Origin: JACRLW01 sp046349595 | GTDB taxonomy: Bacteria; Planctomycetota; UBA1135; UBA2386 | Assembly: GCA_046349595.1 (NCBI GenBank) | Contig: JAXMCA010000002.1 | Span: forward strand, 1,116,001-1,180,000 | Direction: 5' to 3' | DNA: 64,000 nt | Shown here: positions 44,620 to 53,079 of the stretch, piece after piece | Layout of the letters: each line of letters starts with the position of its first letter | Numbering within the stretch: the first letter of the stretch is position 1 | Made by a program: the position numbers and the translations under genes | The notes under the pieces: generated by a model | What the model saw: the letters and a program-made list of their open reading frames with translations, nothing else | Told to the model about the DNA's origin: nothing | Database searches by the model: none

Positions 44620-45324
44620 ATGAACCTCAGGCTGACGCGTCCTCTCGTCTGCATCGACTTCGAAACCACCGGCCTCGACGTGAAGAAGGACCGCATCGTC
44701 GAGATCGGCATGGTCAAGCTCATGCCCGACGGGCGACGCGAGCAGGTGCAGCGCCGCGTCGATCCGGGCATCGACATCCCCGAGACGGCGACCAAGATCC
44801 ACGGCATCCGCAACGACGACGTGCGCGGCCTGTTCGGCGAACCCAACCTCGCCCGCGCGGCCGGCGAGATCCTCGCCTTCCTCGGCGATGCCGACCTCTG
44901 CGGCTTCAACGTGATCGGCTACGACCTGCCGCTGTGGCTGTGCGAGTGCGAGCGCCATCGCCTCGACTTCGCGATGGCGGGGCGCCACGTGATCGACGCG
45001 CGCACCGTCTTCGTCGCCAAGGAGAAGTCCTGGGACCGCTTCATCCAGGGCCCCCGCAACCTCAACAACGCGGTGCTCTACTACTGCGGCCACGTGCAGG
45101 GGAGGGCCTTCGCCGAGCGCGACGAGGGCGGTGGGGGAGACGACCTGCCGATCGACGACCGCAAGCGCCACTCGGCCGTGAAGGACGCCGACGCCACGCT
45201 CGACGTGCTCCTCGCCCAGCTCGGCCGCTACGCCGACCTGCCGCGCGACGTGCCCGCGCTCGCCGCCTTCTGCAAGGACGCCCAGCAGCTCGTCGACGAC
45301 GCGCGCCAGGCGACCGCGCACTGA
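44620..45324 (+). CDS. DEDDh 3'-5' exonuclease (DnaQ/epsilon-like)
   Basis: The 234-residue product has Exo I CIDFETTGLD, Exo II CGFNVIGYDLPLW, and Exo III with HSAVKDADATLDVLLAQL (His and Asp). These acidic residues hold two metal ions. It lacks a polymerase-binding tail or UvrC-like fusion, so it is a stand-alone proofreading- or RNase T-like nuclease. Its TGA stop is the first TGA of R1 copy D. The neighbour on the other side is convergent. Confidence 0.88.
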   Translation: MNLRLTRPLVCIDFETTGLDVKKDRIVEIGMVKLMPDGRREQVQRRVDPGIDIPETATKIHGIRNDDVRGLFGEPNLARAAGEILAFLGDADLCGFNVIGYDLPLWLCECERHRLDFAMAGRHVIDARTVFVAKEKSWDRFIQGPRNLNNAVLYYCGHVQGRAFAERDEGGGGDDLPIDDRKRHSAVKDADATLDVLLAQLGRYADLPRDVPALAAFCKDAQQLVDDARQATAH

Positions 45325-45427
45325 GAGCCCGACAAGAACTCCACGATACGGGCTCTCAGATGCTTGCTGGTGGCCGCATGCGCGGCCACGCAGAGCTCGA
45401 GAGACCAATCGTCTCTCGAGCTCTGAG
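45321..45427 (+). repeat. R1 repeat, copy D (three hairpins, opposite orientation)
   Basis: Reading from the exonuclease stop: hairpin 3 has perfect 11-bp arms CTGAGAGCCCG / CGGGCTCTCAG with a 17-nt loop. Hairpin 2 is a perfect GTGGCCGC-ATGC-GCGGCCAC. Hairpin 1 has perfect 15-bp arms with loop CAATC. It is the best-conserved copy. The stop TGA is at 45322-45324. Confidence 0.93.
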
Positions 45428-45442
45428 CCGCAGGCCGGAGGG

Positions 45443-48400
45443 TCACAGCCCGCGCAGGCGCAGCAGCCATGCGGCCTCGCGTGCGAGCGGACCGGCCAGC
45501 GCGGCCTTCACGCCGTCGCGCAGGATGACACGGGCTGCGCGCTCGAAGGGCGGCAGCTCGGCCAGGTCCTCGGGCGTGTCGTCGTCGCGGTTCTCGGCGA
45601 GGAACTCCGGACCACCGGGCACGCTGCGCAGGATGGCTTCCACCAAAGGCAGGTCCTGCGCGTCCGACGCGTAGCTCCAGAGCGACTCCATGGCCGCCGC
45701 GCCGCAGGTGACGAACAATCGCTCCCGGGTCGGTGCATCGAGCGTGGCGAAGCCGTCGACCACCACGCGCCACAGAGGGCCCACGAGTTCGTCGAGGTCG
45801 ATCACGTCGACTAGGTCCGCATCGCGCATCAATGCGTCGGCGAGCAGTCCGGCGGCGCGCGTGGCGTCGTGACCGACCACCGCGCGCAGTACGGCGTCCC
45901 AATGGGCGCGGATGCGATCACCCGGATCGCCGCTCTCGCCGAGCGAGTCGATGCCGGCGCGGATCAGGTAGCGCGCGAGGAGTCCGTTGTGCGCGGCGTC
46001 CTGCGAGGTCGCGAGCGCGCGCTGGAAGTCGCCGATGGGGCGGAGCTGACGGGCGAGGAACTCCAGCGGGTCGTCGACCGAGGCCTGTTCGAGCGCGATC
46101 AGCGATTGCTCGAGTGGGAGCGCGCGCCAGGCCTCGGCCGGCAACACCTCGACCAGTTCGTCGGCGTGCTCGCTCACGAACTCGGATTTCGCGAGTTCGC
46201 CCTGCAGGACGATGCGCGAAAGCCGATCCTGCCACAGCACGCGCAGCAGGCGTTCGACGGCGGACGAATCCAACGCGTCGATCAACGCGAGCACACGCGA
46301 GGTCGGAACGTGCTGCAGATCCTCGTCGCGGAGGAGCGGCACGACGAGATCGCCGATCCGCGGACTGCGTGTGTGCAGCAGGTGCAGCAGCATCGCGTGA
46401 ACGGCGTCGGACTCCACGTGGCTCGGCGCGCGGTCGAGGACGCGCATCAGCGCGTCTTCGTGCTCGCGGTCGGCGCAGCGGAGCAGACGCAGCAACAGGG
46501 CGTCGCGTCGCTCCCCCGAGATGTCGCCGTCGAGCAATTCGCAGGCCTCGTCGAGCTGGTCACGATCCGGATCGTCGAGCTGGTCGTGTTCCAGCCGATC
46601 GAGGAGCCGGAGCAGACAGCGATCGAGGGCGAGCCGCAGACGGGTGCGCACCTCACGCCATTCCTCGGTCGAGATTTCCCCACCCCATCTGTCCAGGTCG
46701 CGCAGGAGGCATGAGAGATCCGCGCGCGCCGCGTCCGGATCGGCGTCGGCCCAGGCGAGAAGGCCTTCGAGCGCGTCGTGCACGCGCTCGCGGTCCTCGT
46801 CGTCGGGTGCGACGTGTTGCTGCCCGCGCGCGATGTCCTCGATGGTCCTGATCATGAGCTCGTGCAGATCGGGTTCCGGAGGGTGCCACTCCTCCGGAAG
46901 CGGTTCGACCACCAGCATCGGGACGGAGGTCGTCGTGACGGCGACCTTCGGTGGAGCCGGGGGAAGGACCTCGAGCCAGGCGCCCGCCGTGCCGCCCTCG
47001 AGTTCCGGGTCGTACATCGACTGCGCCGTCACCGGTGGCCACATCACGCGGCCGGTCAGGGTGGGGACGAGGCGGACGAGCCTCTCGATCCGGTGTCCCG
47101 GACGCAGCGAGCGGATCGCGAAGGCGACGCGGTCGTCGAAGCGGTCCAGGTCAGGCTGCTCGTCGACGTACTCGAAGCCGGCCGGCAGGGGGATCTCGAC
47201 GATCACGTAGTCGACCTGCTGCGCGGTGTCGACGGTCACGCGCAGCAGGCAGGACCCTCCTGCGTGAAGCGCAGCGGAGTCCGGCTCCCAGACTCTGCGA
47301 GCGCGGCATTCGACGTAGGAGCCGAACTCTCGCGACACCTGCAGAGGCGACGACCACGACGCATGATCCGAAGCGCGCTCGCGTCGCACCACCGCGCTGG
47401 CGCGGGCGATCAGCAGCGGCGACGCGGAACTGCGCAGCGTGCAGTCGCGCGCGGGGAGGTCGCGCAGCCTGGCGGTGAAACCGTGTGCGGCGTCGAGCAC
47501 GACCTTTCGCACCTCACCGCCGAGGTCGACCTGTACCTCGAAGCCGTCCTGCGGTTGCTGCTCCGCGAGGTCGGCGAGCGCGGTCAGTGCACAGCTCGTC
47601 GCGTAGGTCGACGGACGGCCTTCGAGCATCTCGATGATCAGCCTGCCGACGTCGTCGTGGGCGCTCTCGTGCAGCGCCAACGCGAGTTCGGTGCACAGGG
47701 CGTGCGCGGCAATGGGGGCCTCGCCGGGGAAGCTGCTGGTGCTCGCATCCGCCCGCCGTGCGGCTTCGAGGCATCGTCGGGCCCGCGCTTCGTCACCTGC
47801 GCCCAGGAGCGCGAGACCACAGCGCGCGAGCAGTCCGGCCGGAAGGCAGGGCATCCTGTCGACGAGCGCGTCGATCGCCGCGCGCGCCGGCGCGTGCGCG
47901 GGGTCGAAGCGGAGCGCCGCCGCGGCGAGATCGATCGAGGCGTTGTCGGGCGCTGCGTCGTGCATCACGGAGTCGATCGCGTCACGGAAGCGACCGGAGC
48001 CCAGCTCGAAGTCGAGACCGAGCGAGCGCGGGTCGATGCCGGCCTCGCGCATCACGCACAGCGCATGGATCGCGAGCGCGGTCATGCCGGTGTCGGCGTC
48101 TTCGCTCGGCCACCAGGCGAAGCCCTCGCTCCTGCCGCGGTAGAGAGCACGCAGTCTGCTGATGCCGGCGGCGAGGCGCTCCTTGAACCCGGGGTCCTGC
48201 ACTGGAGCGGGTTCACCGCGCCGCTTCGCCGACCGCGCCCGGGCGAAGTACGGGAGCACGCGCGAGAGGGTCTGCTCGACGCAACCGTGCGGATAGACGG
48301 CGAGCGCCGTCGCGAAGCTGTTCCAGATCGCGGCGCTGCCGCAGAACAACTCGATGTCCATCACCGCGGCGGCGGGCAGGTCTTCGGCGAGGCGGAGCTC

Positions 48401-51244
48401 CAGCAGCTCGCGACCCTGCGCGACGAACAGGCGCCGGCGCTCGATCAAGTCGTCCTCCACGGGAAGGTGCCGCTGCGAGTGATCGGCGTGCGTGCCGTCG
48501 GTGGCCTGAAGGTCGAGCACGGCGTCGCCCGGAGCCTTGGCGGTGATGCGCAGATGCGCGATCCCTGTCGTGCCCGCCGCGGCATCGACACGGCTCGCAC
48601 CATCTTCGACGGCGAGCTTGTCGTCGCCGGAGCTGACAGCGACCGCGACCTGATCGGGACCCTCGCGGTGATCGACCAGCACCATCCCCTCGAAGCGGTC
48701 GCCGACGCGCGCAATGCGCGGCAGCAGCGGTTCGGCGGACAGGGGGAGCGAGGTCGTCAACGCGCGTTGCTCGCGGAAGGCGCTGCCATCGGGATCGATG
48801 CCGATCACGGTGACCCGCCAGGTGGTGAGGTCATCGGGCATCTTCACGGGCAGCGTGGCGATGCCGTCGTCGCCGGCGACGACGGTGACGAATGCGGCTG
48901 TGGCGCGGAAGTCCTTGCGCGTCTGGGTTTCGCCACCGAGTCCAGGAGTACTCGGGCCACCAGGCCCCGGTGTTCCCCGCGCGTCGACGTCTCCAGCGCC
49001 GTAGGGCGGTGGCCACGAAATGCGCCCGTCCTGCAGCAGCGGTGCGAGCAGTTCACGCGGCGAGATCGGCGATTCCGACCGCGACCACCTCCATTGCGCC
49101 GGAGTGACCTCGGGTCGCATCGCGAAGTCCGGGTCCGCGGTGCGGTCGGATTGCAGCCGGTAGATGCGCTCGTCGATGACGTCGAAGGTGACCAGGGTGC
49201 CGCTGCGCAATCCGCTCGCGCGCAGCTCGATCGACTCGCCGGGCTTGCAACCTGGGGGAACCTCGATCGAGGGCGAGATCGCGGTGTCGAAGACGATCGG
49301 CTCGCGCAGACGCGCGCTGCCGCTTGCGTCGGCGACACACACGTCGAGCATCGGCCAGAAGCGCCTGTCGACCCAGATGCTGGTCGTGGCCTCGCCGTGC
49401 TCGTCGAGTTCGACGGCACTGACCTTCGCGTCGCGTCCGCGTCCGACCACCAGGAGCACGGTCTCGTTGGTTCCGCCGCGAATGCTCAGCTTCGCGTTGT
49501 GCTCGGCGCGCACGGGGTCGAGGAAGCCCAGCACGAGGCCGCCGCAGAAGCGCGCCGGAGCGGTCCGCGACAGCTCAGCGCTGCCGACCAGGACCTCGCA
49601 ACTCGCCTCCTCGGTGCGACCGTCCGGCGAAGCGACCTTCACCGAGCACTCGATCGTCGAGCCGAGCGCGAGATGGGCCGGGTCGACGGGAATCGCCGCG
49701 CAACCGCTCTCGTCGCTGATCAGATCGTGATCCTGGTCGAACCCGCTCGAGTCCGTTCTTCCCATCACGTGGGCGTGCACCTGCAAGCCACTCGCCGGTC
49801 CACCCGAGGCCCAGCGCAGTTTGGCGCGCAGCACGCAGGGCGTCGGGTCCCCGGGTGTGATCTGCCTGGGTGCCTCGATCGCGACCGAGAGCACCGGGGC
49901 ACGGAAAGCCGCGATGCGTGTCGGCTGCAGGCTGATCGACCACGGCGTCGATTCGTCGATCGTCGCAAACGCGAACCGCAGATCCGAAGGCTTCTCCTGC
50001 TCGTCGATCTCCACCTCGAAGTCGACCATCCCGCGCGCGTCGGTGGTGATGCGCCGCCGGATCGGATGGTCGGTGCCCTCGAAGGCGGTGAACCACAGCG
50101 CGGTGTCGGCGGCCGCTTCGGTCCGCACGCGGATGTCGAGCCCTTCGTCCTCGATTCTGCAGCGGCGCAGGATCAGACGCCCGTGCACGGTCTCGCCCGG
50201 GCGATGCATCGGGCGGTCGACCATCACGTGCGCGACGAAGGGCGGGGTGGGCGTCGTGTACGCGTACGCCGACGCGATCCGCATCGACGACACGTTCAGC
50301 GTGCCGTCGTCGACGGCCAGCTCCGCCAGCGACCACGGACTGCAATCGAAGGAGAGATAGGCCGTGCGCACGAAGTCGGCGCTGAGCGGCACGCTGCCGT
50401 CCGCGAGCAGGCGAACGCGTCCATCGAAGGCCTCACCCTTGCGCAGCGCGAGCAGGGCGAGGTGCTGGTGGTCATGCAGCGTGACGACGTCGATATCGGT
50501 CACCTCGACGCGCCGCAGCGCGCGAAACGGACCGGCGGTGGAGCGCAACTCGACGAGCCATGCGCCGCACGGGAGCTTCGGGAAGGCCGCGGCCGGATCG
50601 GCGGGCGTAAGGACGCTGGTCACATCGGGCTCGCCGCCGACGCGCAGCCGACTCCAATCGAGCGGGCCGGGAGGGACGCGCGTTGCGCCCAGGAGGATCG
50701 GTTCCCGCACCAGATCGCCGAGGGAGCGATCGGCGTCGGGCGCGATGTGCCGCGGCTCGAAGCCGAAGCGCGTGACGCTGGCGGCGCGCAGCAGCCGCTC
50801 GGCCTCGTCGAGGGTGTCCGGATCGCCGCCTTCGAGGCGTCGCAGGCGCAAGCTCGACCACAGATCCAGGATCAGCTCGCCGCGCCGGGCGCCGTCGACG
50901 CGCTCGTCCTGCGCGTCGTCGAGCAGGTCGAGAGCTTCGCCCACGTGCATCGCTCCGGATCGATTCGCCACCAGATTCAGCACCGAAGCTGCAGCCAGGA
51001 GTGCGTCGTCGGCGACCGGTGAGCGCGGCCAGATGCGGACGACCTCGAGCATCGACTGCGCCCGCGCCAGTCCGTGGAGCAGCGCGGCCTGGACCTTGGC
51101 GCGCAGCGCGGGATCCTCGACCTGAAGGGTCGCCCGCATCGCCGCTTCCGGCTCGCCGGTGAGGATCAGGTCGCGGACGTCGCGCTGCGGCGGATCCTGC
51201 GGGAGGACGGCGAGCAGCAGGAGACCGAGCAGAGGCGTCGACAT
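45443..51244 (-). CDS. Alpha-2-macroglobulin family protein with C-terminal extension
   Basis: The 1933-residue product has repeated macroglobulin (MG) domains, including FVAHVMVDRPMHRPGETVHG, and the A2M signature LTTWRVTVIGIDPDGSAFRE. The thioester motif is PHGCVEQTLSR (Cys near 985), followed by the helical TED with WWPSEDADTGMTALAIHAL. Bacterial A2M traps proteases covalently in the periplasm. After the receptor-like domain, about 510 residues (1420-1933) form an unusual helical region with acidic repeats. The hydrophobic N-terminus (LLGLLLLAVLPQ) is short for a signal peptide. No pbpC is adjacent. Confidence 0.87.
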   Translation of the reverse strand: MSTPLLGLLLLAVLPQDPPQRDVRDLILTGEPEAAMRATLQVEDPALRAKVQAALLHGLARAQSMLEVVRIWPRSPVADDALLAAASVLNLVANRSGAMHVGEALDLLDDAQDERVDGARRGELILDLWSSLRLRRLEGGDPDTLDEAERLLRAASVTRFGFEPRHIAPDADRSLGDLVREPILLGATRVPPGPLDWSRLRVGGEPDVTSVLTPADPAAAFPKLPCGAWLVELRSTAGPFRALRRVEVTDIDVVTLHDHQHLALLALRKGEAFDGRVRLLADGSVPLSADFVRTAYLSFDCSPWSLAELAVDDGTLNVSSMRIASAYAYTTPTPPFVAHVMVDRPMHRPGETVHGRLILRRCRIEDEGLDIRVRTEAAADTALWFTAFEGTDHPIRRRITTDARGMVDFEVEIDEQEKPSDLRFAFATIDESTPWSISLQPTRIAAFRAPVLSVAIEAPRQITPGDPTPCVLRAKLRWASGGPASGLQVHAHVMGRTDSSGFDQDHDLISDESGCAAIPVDPAHLALGSTIECSVKVASPDGRTEEASCEVLVGSAELSRTAPARFCGGLVLGFLDPVRAEHNAKLSIRGGTNETVLLVVGRGRDAKVSAVELDEHGEATTSIWVDRRFWPMLDVCVADASGSARLREPIVFDTAISPSIEVPPGCKPGESIELRASGLRSGTLVTFDVIDERIYRLQSDRTADPDFAMRPEVTPAQWRWSRSESPISPRELLAPLLQDGRISWPPPYGAGDVDARGTPGPGGPSTPGLGGETQTRKDFRATAAFVTVVAGDDGIATLPVKMPDDLTTWRVTVIGIDPDGSAFREQRALTTSLPLSAEPLLPRIARVGDRFEGMVLVDHREGPDQVAVAVSSGDDKLAVEDGASRVDAAAGTTGIAHLRITAKAPGDAVLDLQATDGTHADHSQRHLPVEDDLIERRRLFVAQGRELLELRLAEDLPAAAVMDIELFCGSAAIWNSFATALAVYPHGCVEQTLSRVLPYFARARSAKRRGEPAPVQDPGFKERLAAGISRLRALYRGRSEGFAWWPSEDADTGMTALAIHALCVMREAGIDPRSLGLDFELGSGRFRDAIDSVMHDAAPDNASIDLAAAALRFDPAHAPARAAIDALVDRMPCLPAGLLARCGLALLGAGDEARARRCLEAARRADASTSSFPGEAPIAAHALCTELALALHESAHDDVGRLIIEMLEGRPSTYATSCALTALADLAEQQPQDGFEVQVDLGGEVRKVVLDAAHGFTARLRDLPARDCTLRSSASPLLIARASAVVRRERASDHASWSSPLQVSREFGSYVECRARRVWEPDSAALHAGGSCLLRVTVDTAQQVDYVIVEIPLPAGFEYVDEQPDLDRFDDRVAFAIRSLRPGHRIERLVRLVPTLTGRVMWPPVTAQSMYDPELEGGTAGAWLEVLPPAPPKVAVTTTSVPMLVVEPLPEEWHPPEPDLHELMIRTIEDIARGQQHVAPDDEDRERVHDALEGLLAWADADPDAARADLSCLLRDLDRWGGEISTEEWREVRTRLRLALDRCLLRLLDRLEHDQLDDPDRDQLDEACELLDGDISGERRDALLLRLLRCADREHEDALMRVLDRAPSHVESDAVHAMLLHLLHTRSPRIGDLVVPLLRDEDLQHVPTSRVLALIDALDSSAVERLLRVLWQDRLSRIVLQGELAKSEFVSEHADELVEVLPAEAWRALPLEQSLIALEQASVDDPLEFLARQLRPIGDFQRALATSQDAAHNGLLARYLIRAGIDSLGESGDPGDRIRAHWDAVLRAVVGHDATRAAGLLADALMRDADLVDVIDLDELVGPLWRVVVDGFATLDAPTRERLFVTCGAAAMESLWSYASDAQDLPLVEAILRSVPGGPEFLAENRDDDTPEDLAELPPFERAARVILRDGVKAALAGPLAREAAWLLRLRGL

Positions 51245-51343
51245 GGCGCGCGCGCCTGGGCAAGCGACGTGCCCCTCATCCTGCGCCCGCGAATCGACTC
51301 CCTCCGCTCCCGCTGCGTTACGCGGAGGTAGCGACGCGCGACT

Positions 51344-52024
51344 TCACTTCCCGGTCATCTCCAGCAGTCGCTTGCCGAGTTCGTCGAGCGCTTCGCAGAC
51401 CGCCCTCTCGTCGCCGTCCGCGTTGTCGGCGTAGGCGACCGGAGTCACGCTGCTCTTCTTGCCGAGCCCTTCGCCGAAGCCGTAGAGCGTCGCGCCGTCC
51501 GCCCCGATCAGCACGCCCTCGGCGATGGCGGAGCTGCGCATCGTGGTGCCCGGGATCACCCAGCAGCCGACGATGGTGAGGTAGAGCACGCTGAGGACGT
51601 TGCCGCCCTTGTTGGTGCCCGCCGCGGTCTGCACCACCAGCACGGCCTCCGCTCCGCCGAGACGAGCCGCCTTGGCGGCCTCACCGAGCGGGTCTGTGCT
51701 CGCGGTCCCGTTCTCGACCAGGAGACGCGGCAGGTAGATCGCATCGCGGATCGCACCCTTCTTCGCGGCAGCTTCGACCCAACGGTCGATCACCGCGCGC
51801 TCCTCCTTCGACCACGACGCACGGTCCTCACGCCGGAAGTTGCCGTTGCCGCGCAGCGGCGGGGCGATCGCGATGCGGACCGGCTCGGTGAAGGTGCCGC
51901 GCTGCAGGTTGGCCACCCGGCTCGATGCGATCGTGTTGGGAGAACGGATCGCCGCGTAGTCGACGTCGGTCGCGCAGGAGCACAGGAGGAACAGGAGAGC
52001 GGCGAGGGCAGCGAAGCGGCGCAT
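51344..52024 (-). CDS. Putative lipoprotein, CsgG/YnbE-like beta domain unknown
   Basis: The 226-residue product has a lipoprotein signal peptide (MRRFAALAALLFLLCSC, lipobox LLCSC). The domain has RIAIAPPLRGNGNFR and EAVLVVQTAAGT, and resembles small TPM/CsgG-related lipoproteins that detect pool-like variables, but no family is certain. A GCTATCCT -10-like box lies 31 nt upstream. It is close to the A2M gene on the same strand, so an envelope role is plausible. Confidence 0.7.
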   Translation of the reverse strand: MRRFAALAALLFLLCSCATDVDYAAIRSPNTIASSRVANLQRGTFTEPVRIAIAPPLRGNGNFRREDRASWSKEERAVIDRWVEAAAKKGAIRDAIYLPRLLVENGTASTDPLGEAAKAARLGGAEAVLVVQTAAGTNKGGNVLSVLYLTIVGCWVIPGTTMRSSAIAEGVLIGADGATLYGFGEGLGKKSSVTPVAYADNADGDERAVCEALDELGKRLLEMTGK

Positions 52025-52055
52025 GTCGTGGAGGTCGACGAATTGGGAGCGGCGA

Positions 52056-52061
52056 AGGATA
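52056..52061 (-). promoter_or_regulatory. -10-like box TATCCT upstream of the lipoprotein gene
   Basis: The minus strand has CGCTATCCTTCGCC, 31 nt before the ATG and within the gap of about 50 bp after the acyltransferase gene. It is identical over nine bases to the box before zwf. Confidence 0.4.
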
Positions 52062-52071
52062 GCGAGGCGGC

Positions 52072-53079
52072 TCAATCGACGCGCACGATCGAACTGTCGA
52101 ACAGCGCCGACTTGTCGCGCAGGCCGCGGTAACCCTCGCGCAGCACCACGTGACCGACCGGCGCACGCAGGCTGGTGCCCGGACCGGCGCAGAGCAGGAC
52201 GTCGGGATTGAACTCGCGGATCGCGGTGCGCACCGACGCGCTGAAGTCGAAGGTCGTCGTGACCTGGTCGCCGGTCGTGTAGTCGAGCAGCTCGTCGGGC
52301 TCGGCCGACCAAGGCGTGTGGATGTCGCCGCGGCCGTCGATCAGGTGGGTGCGCGGCATGCCGACACGCAGATCGGCGAGGTCTTCCTGCGCGCGGGCGG
52401 CGACGTCGGCGCACAGCGCGGTGTGGAAGGGACCGTGGCCGGCCAGGCGGAAGGGGAACTCGCGTTCGCCGGTCTTCACCTTGGGCAGCTCGGCGAGCAG
52501 GTCGGTCACACCGCGCTCGGTGCCGGCGAGCACCTCGTGTCCGCCGAGACGGATGCTGCGCGCGACGAAGTGCTCGGGGCCGCGTGCATTGACGCGCACC
52601 AGCGCGTGTTCGACGGCGTCGACCAGCTCGTGGTCGCTCCGCCAGTCGTCGCCCACGGTCGTCATCAGGATCTGCCCGCCCTTGGCCAGCTCCTGCAGCT
52701 TCGCCATGTGGCGCACCAGGAAGGCGCCGGTGCTGCAATCGACGGCGCCCGACGCGGCGAGCGCGGTGTACCAGCCGAGCGAGTTGCCCGCGACGGCGAC
52801 GATCTCGTAGCGCTCGTGCAGCGCCGGAAGGCCGGCCATCGTCGCGAAGTAGATCAGCTCGGCGGCATTGCGGCCGTCGAGATGGAGACCGGGGCGGAAG
52901 GTGGTCGCCGCATCGAGCTCGCTGACCGTCGGTCGCTTCTCCCGCAGGCGTGCACCGTCGGCCTCGGCGAGCGCGAGACGGAGCGCGTCGTCGTGCCAGT
53001 GGTGCTTGATCGTGCCGAGCTCGCCCTTGCCGTAGCTGCCGCGGCCGGGACAGAACAACACCGCGATCTCACGGCTCAT
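52072..53079 (-). CDS. Acyltransferase domain protein (FabD/AT-like)
   Basis: The 335-residue product has the malonyl/acyl-transferase fold: LFCPGRGSYG at the start, VAVAGNSLGWYTAL with the nucleophile Ser in GNSLG (GHSxG variant) and HGPFHTAL with the catalytic His. The Arg that selects malonyl groups is not obvious, so the acyl group is uncertain. Its ATG overlaps the stop of the E1 fusion as ATGA. This coupling suggests the acyl group comes from a 2-oxoacid decarboxylation route. Confidence 0.75.
   Translation of the reverse strand: MSREIAVLFCPGRGSYGKGELGTIKHHWHDDALRLALAEADGARLREKRPTVSELDAATTFRPGLHLDGRNAAELIYFATMAGLPALHERYEIVAVAGNSLGWYTALAASGAVDCSTGAFLVRHMAKLQELAKGGQILMTTVGDDWRSDHELVDAVEHALVRVNARGPEHFVARSIRLGGHEVLAGTERGVTDLLAELPKVKTGEREFPFRLAGHGPFHTALCADVAARAQEDLADLRVGMPRTHLIDGRGDIHTPWSAEPDELLDYTTGDQVTTTFDFSASVRTAIREFNPDVLLCAGPGTSLRAPVGHVVLREGYRGLRDKSALFDSSIVRVD

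Noticed and set aside
46778..51022. Very long antisense open frame (about 1414 codons) opposite the alpha-2-macroglobulin gene
   Set aside because: It is the shadow of a high-GC coding frame: Arg/Gly/Ala-rich, no domains, no ribosome-binding site, while the opposite strand has a clear thioester protein.
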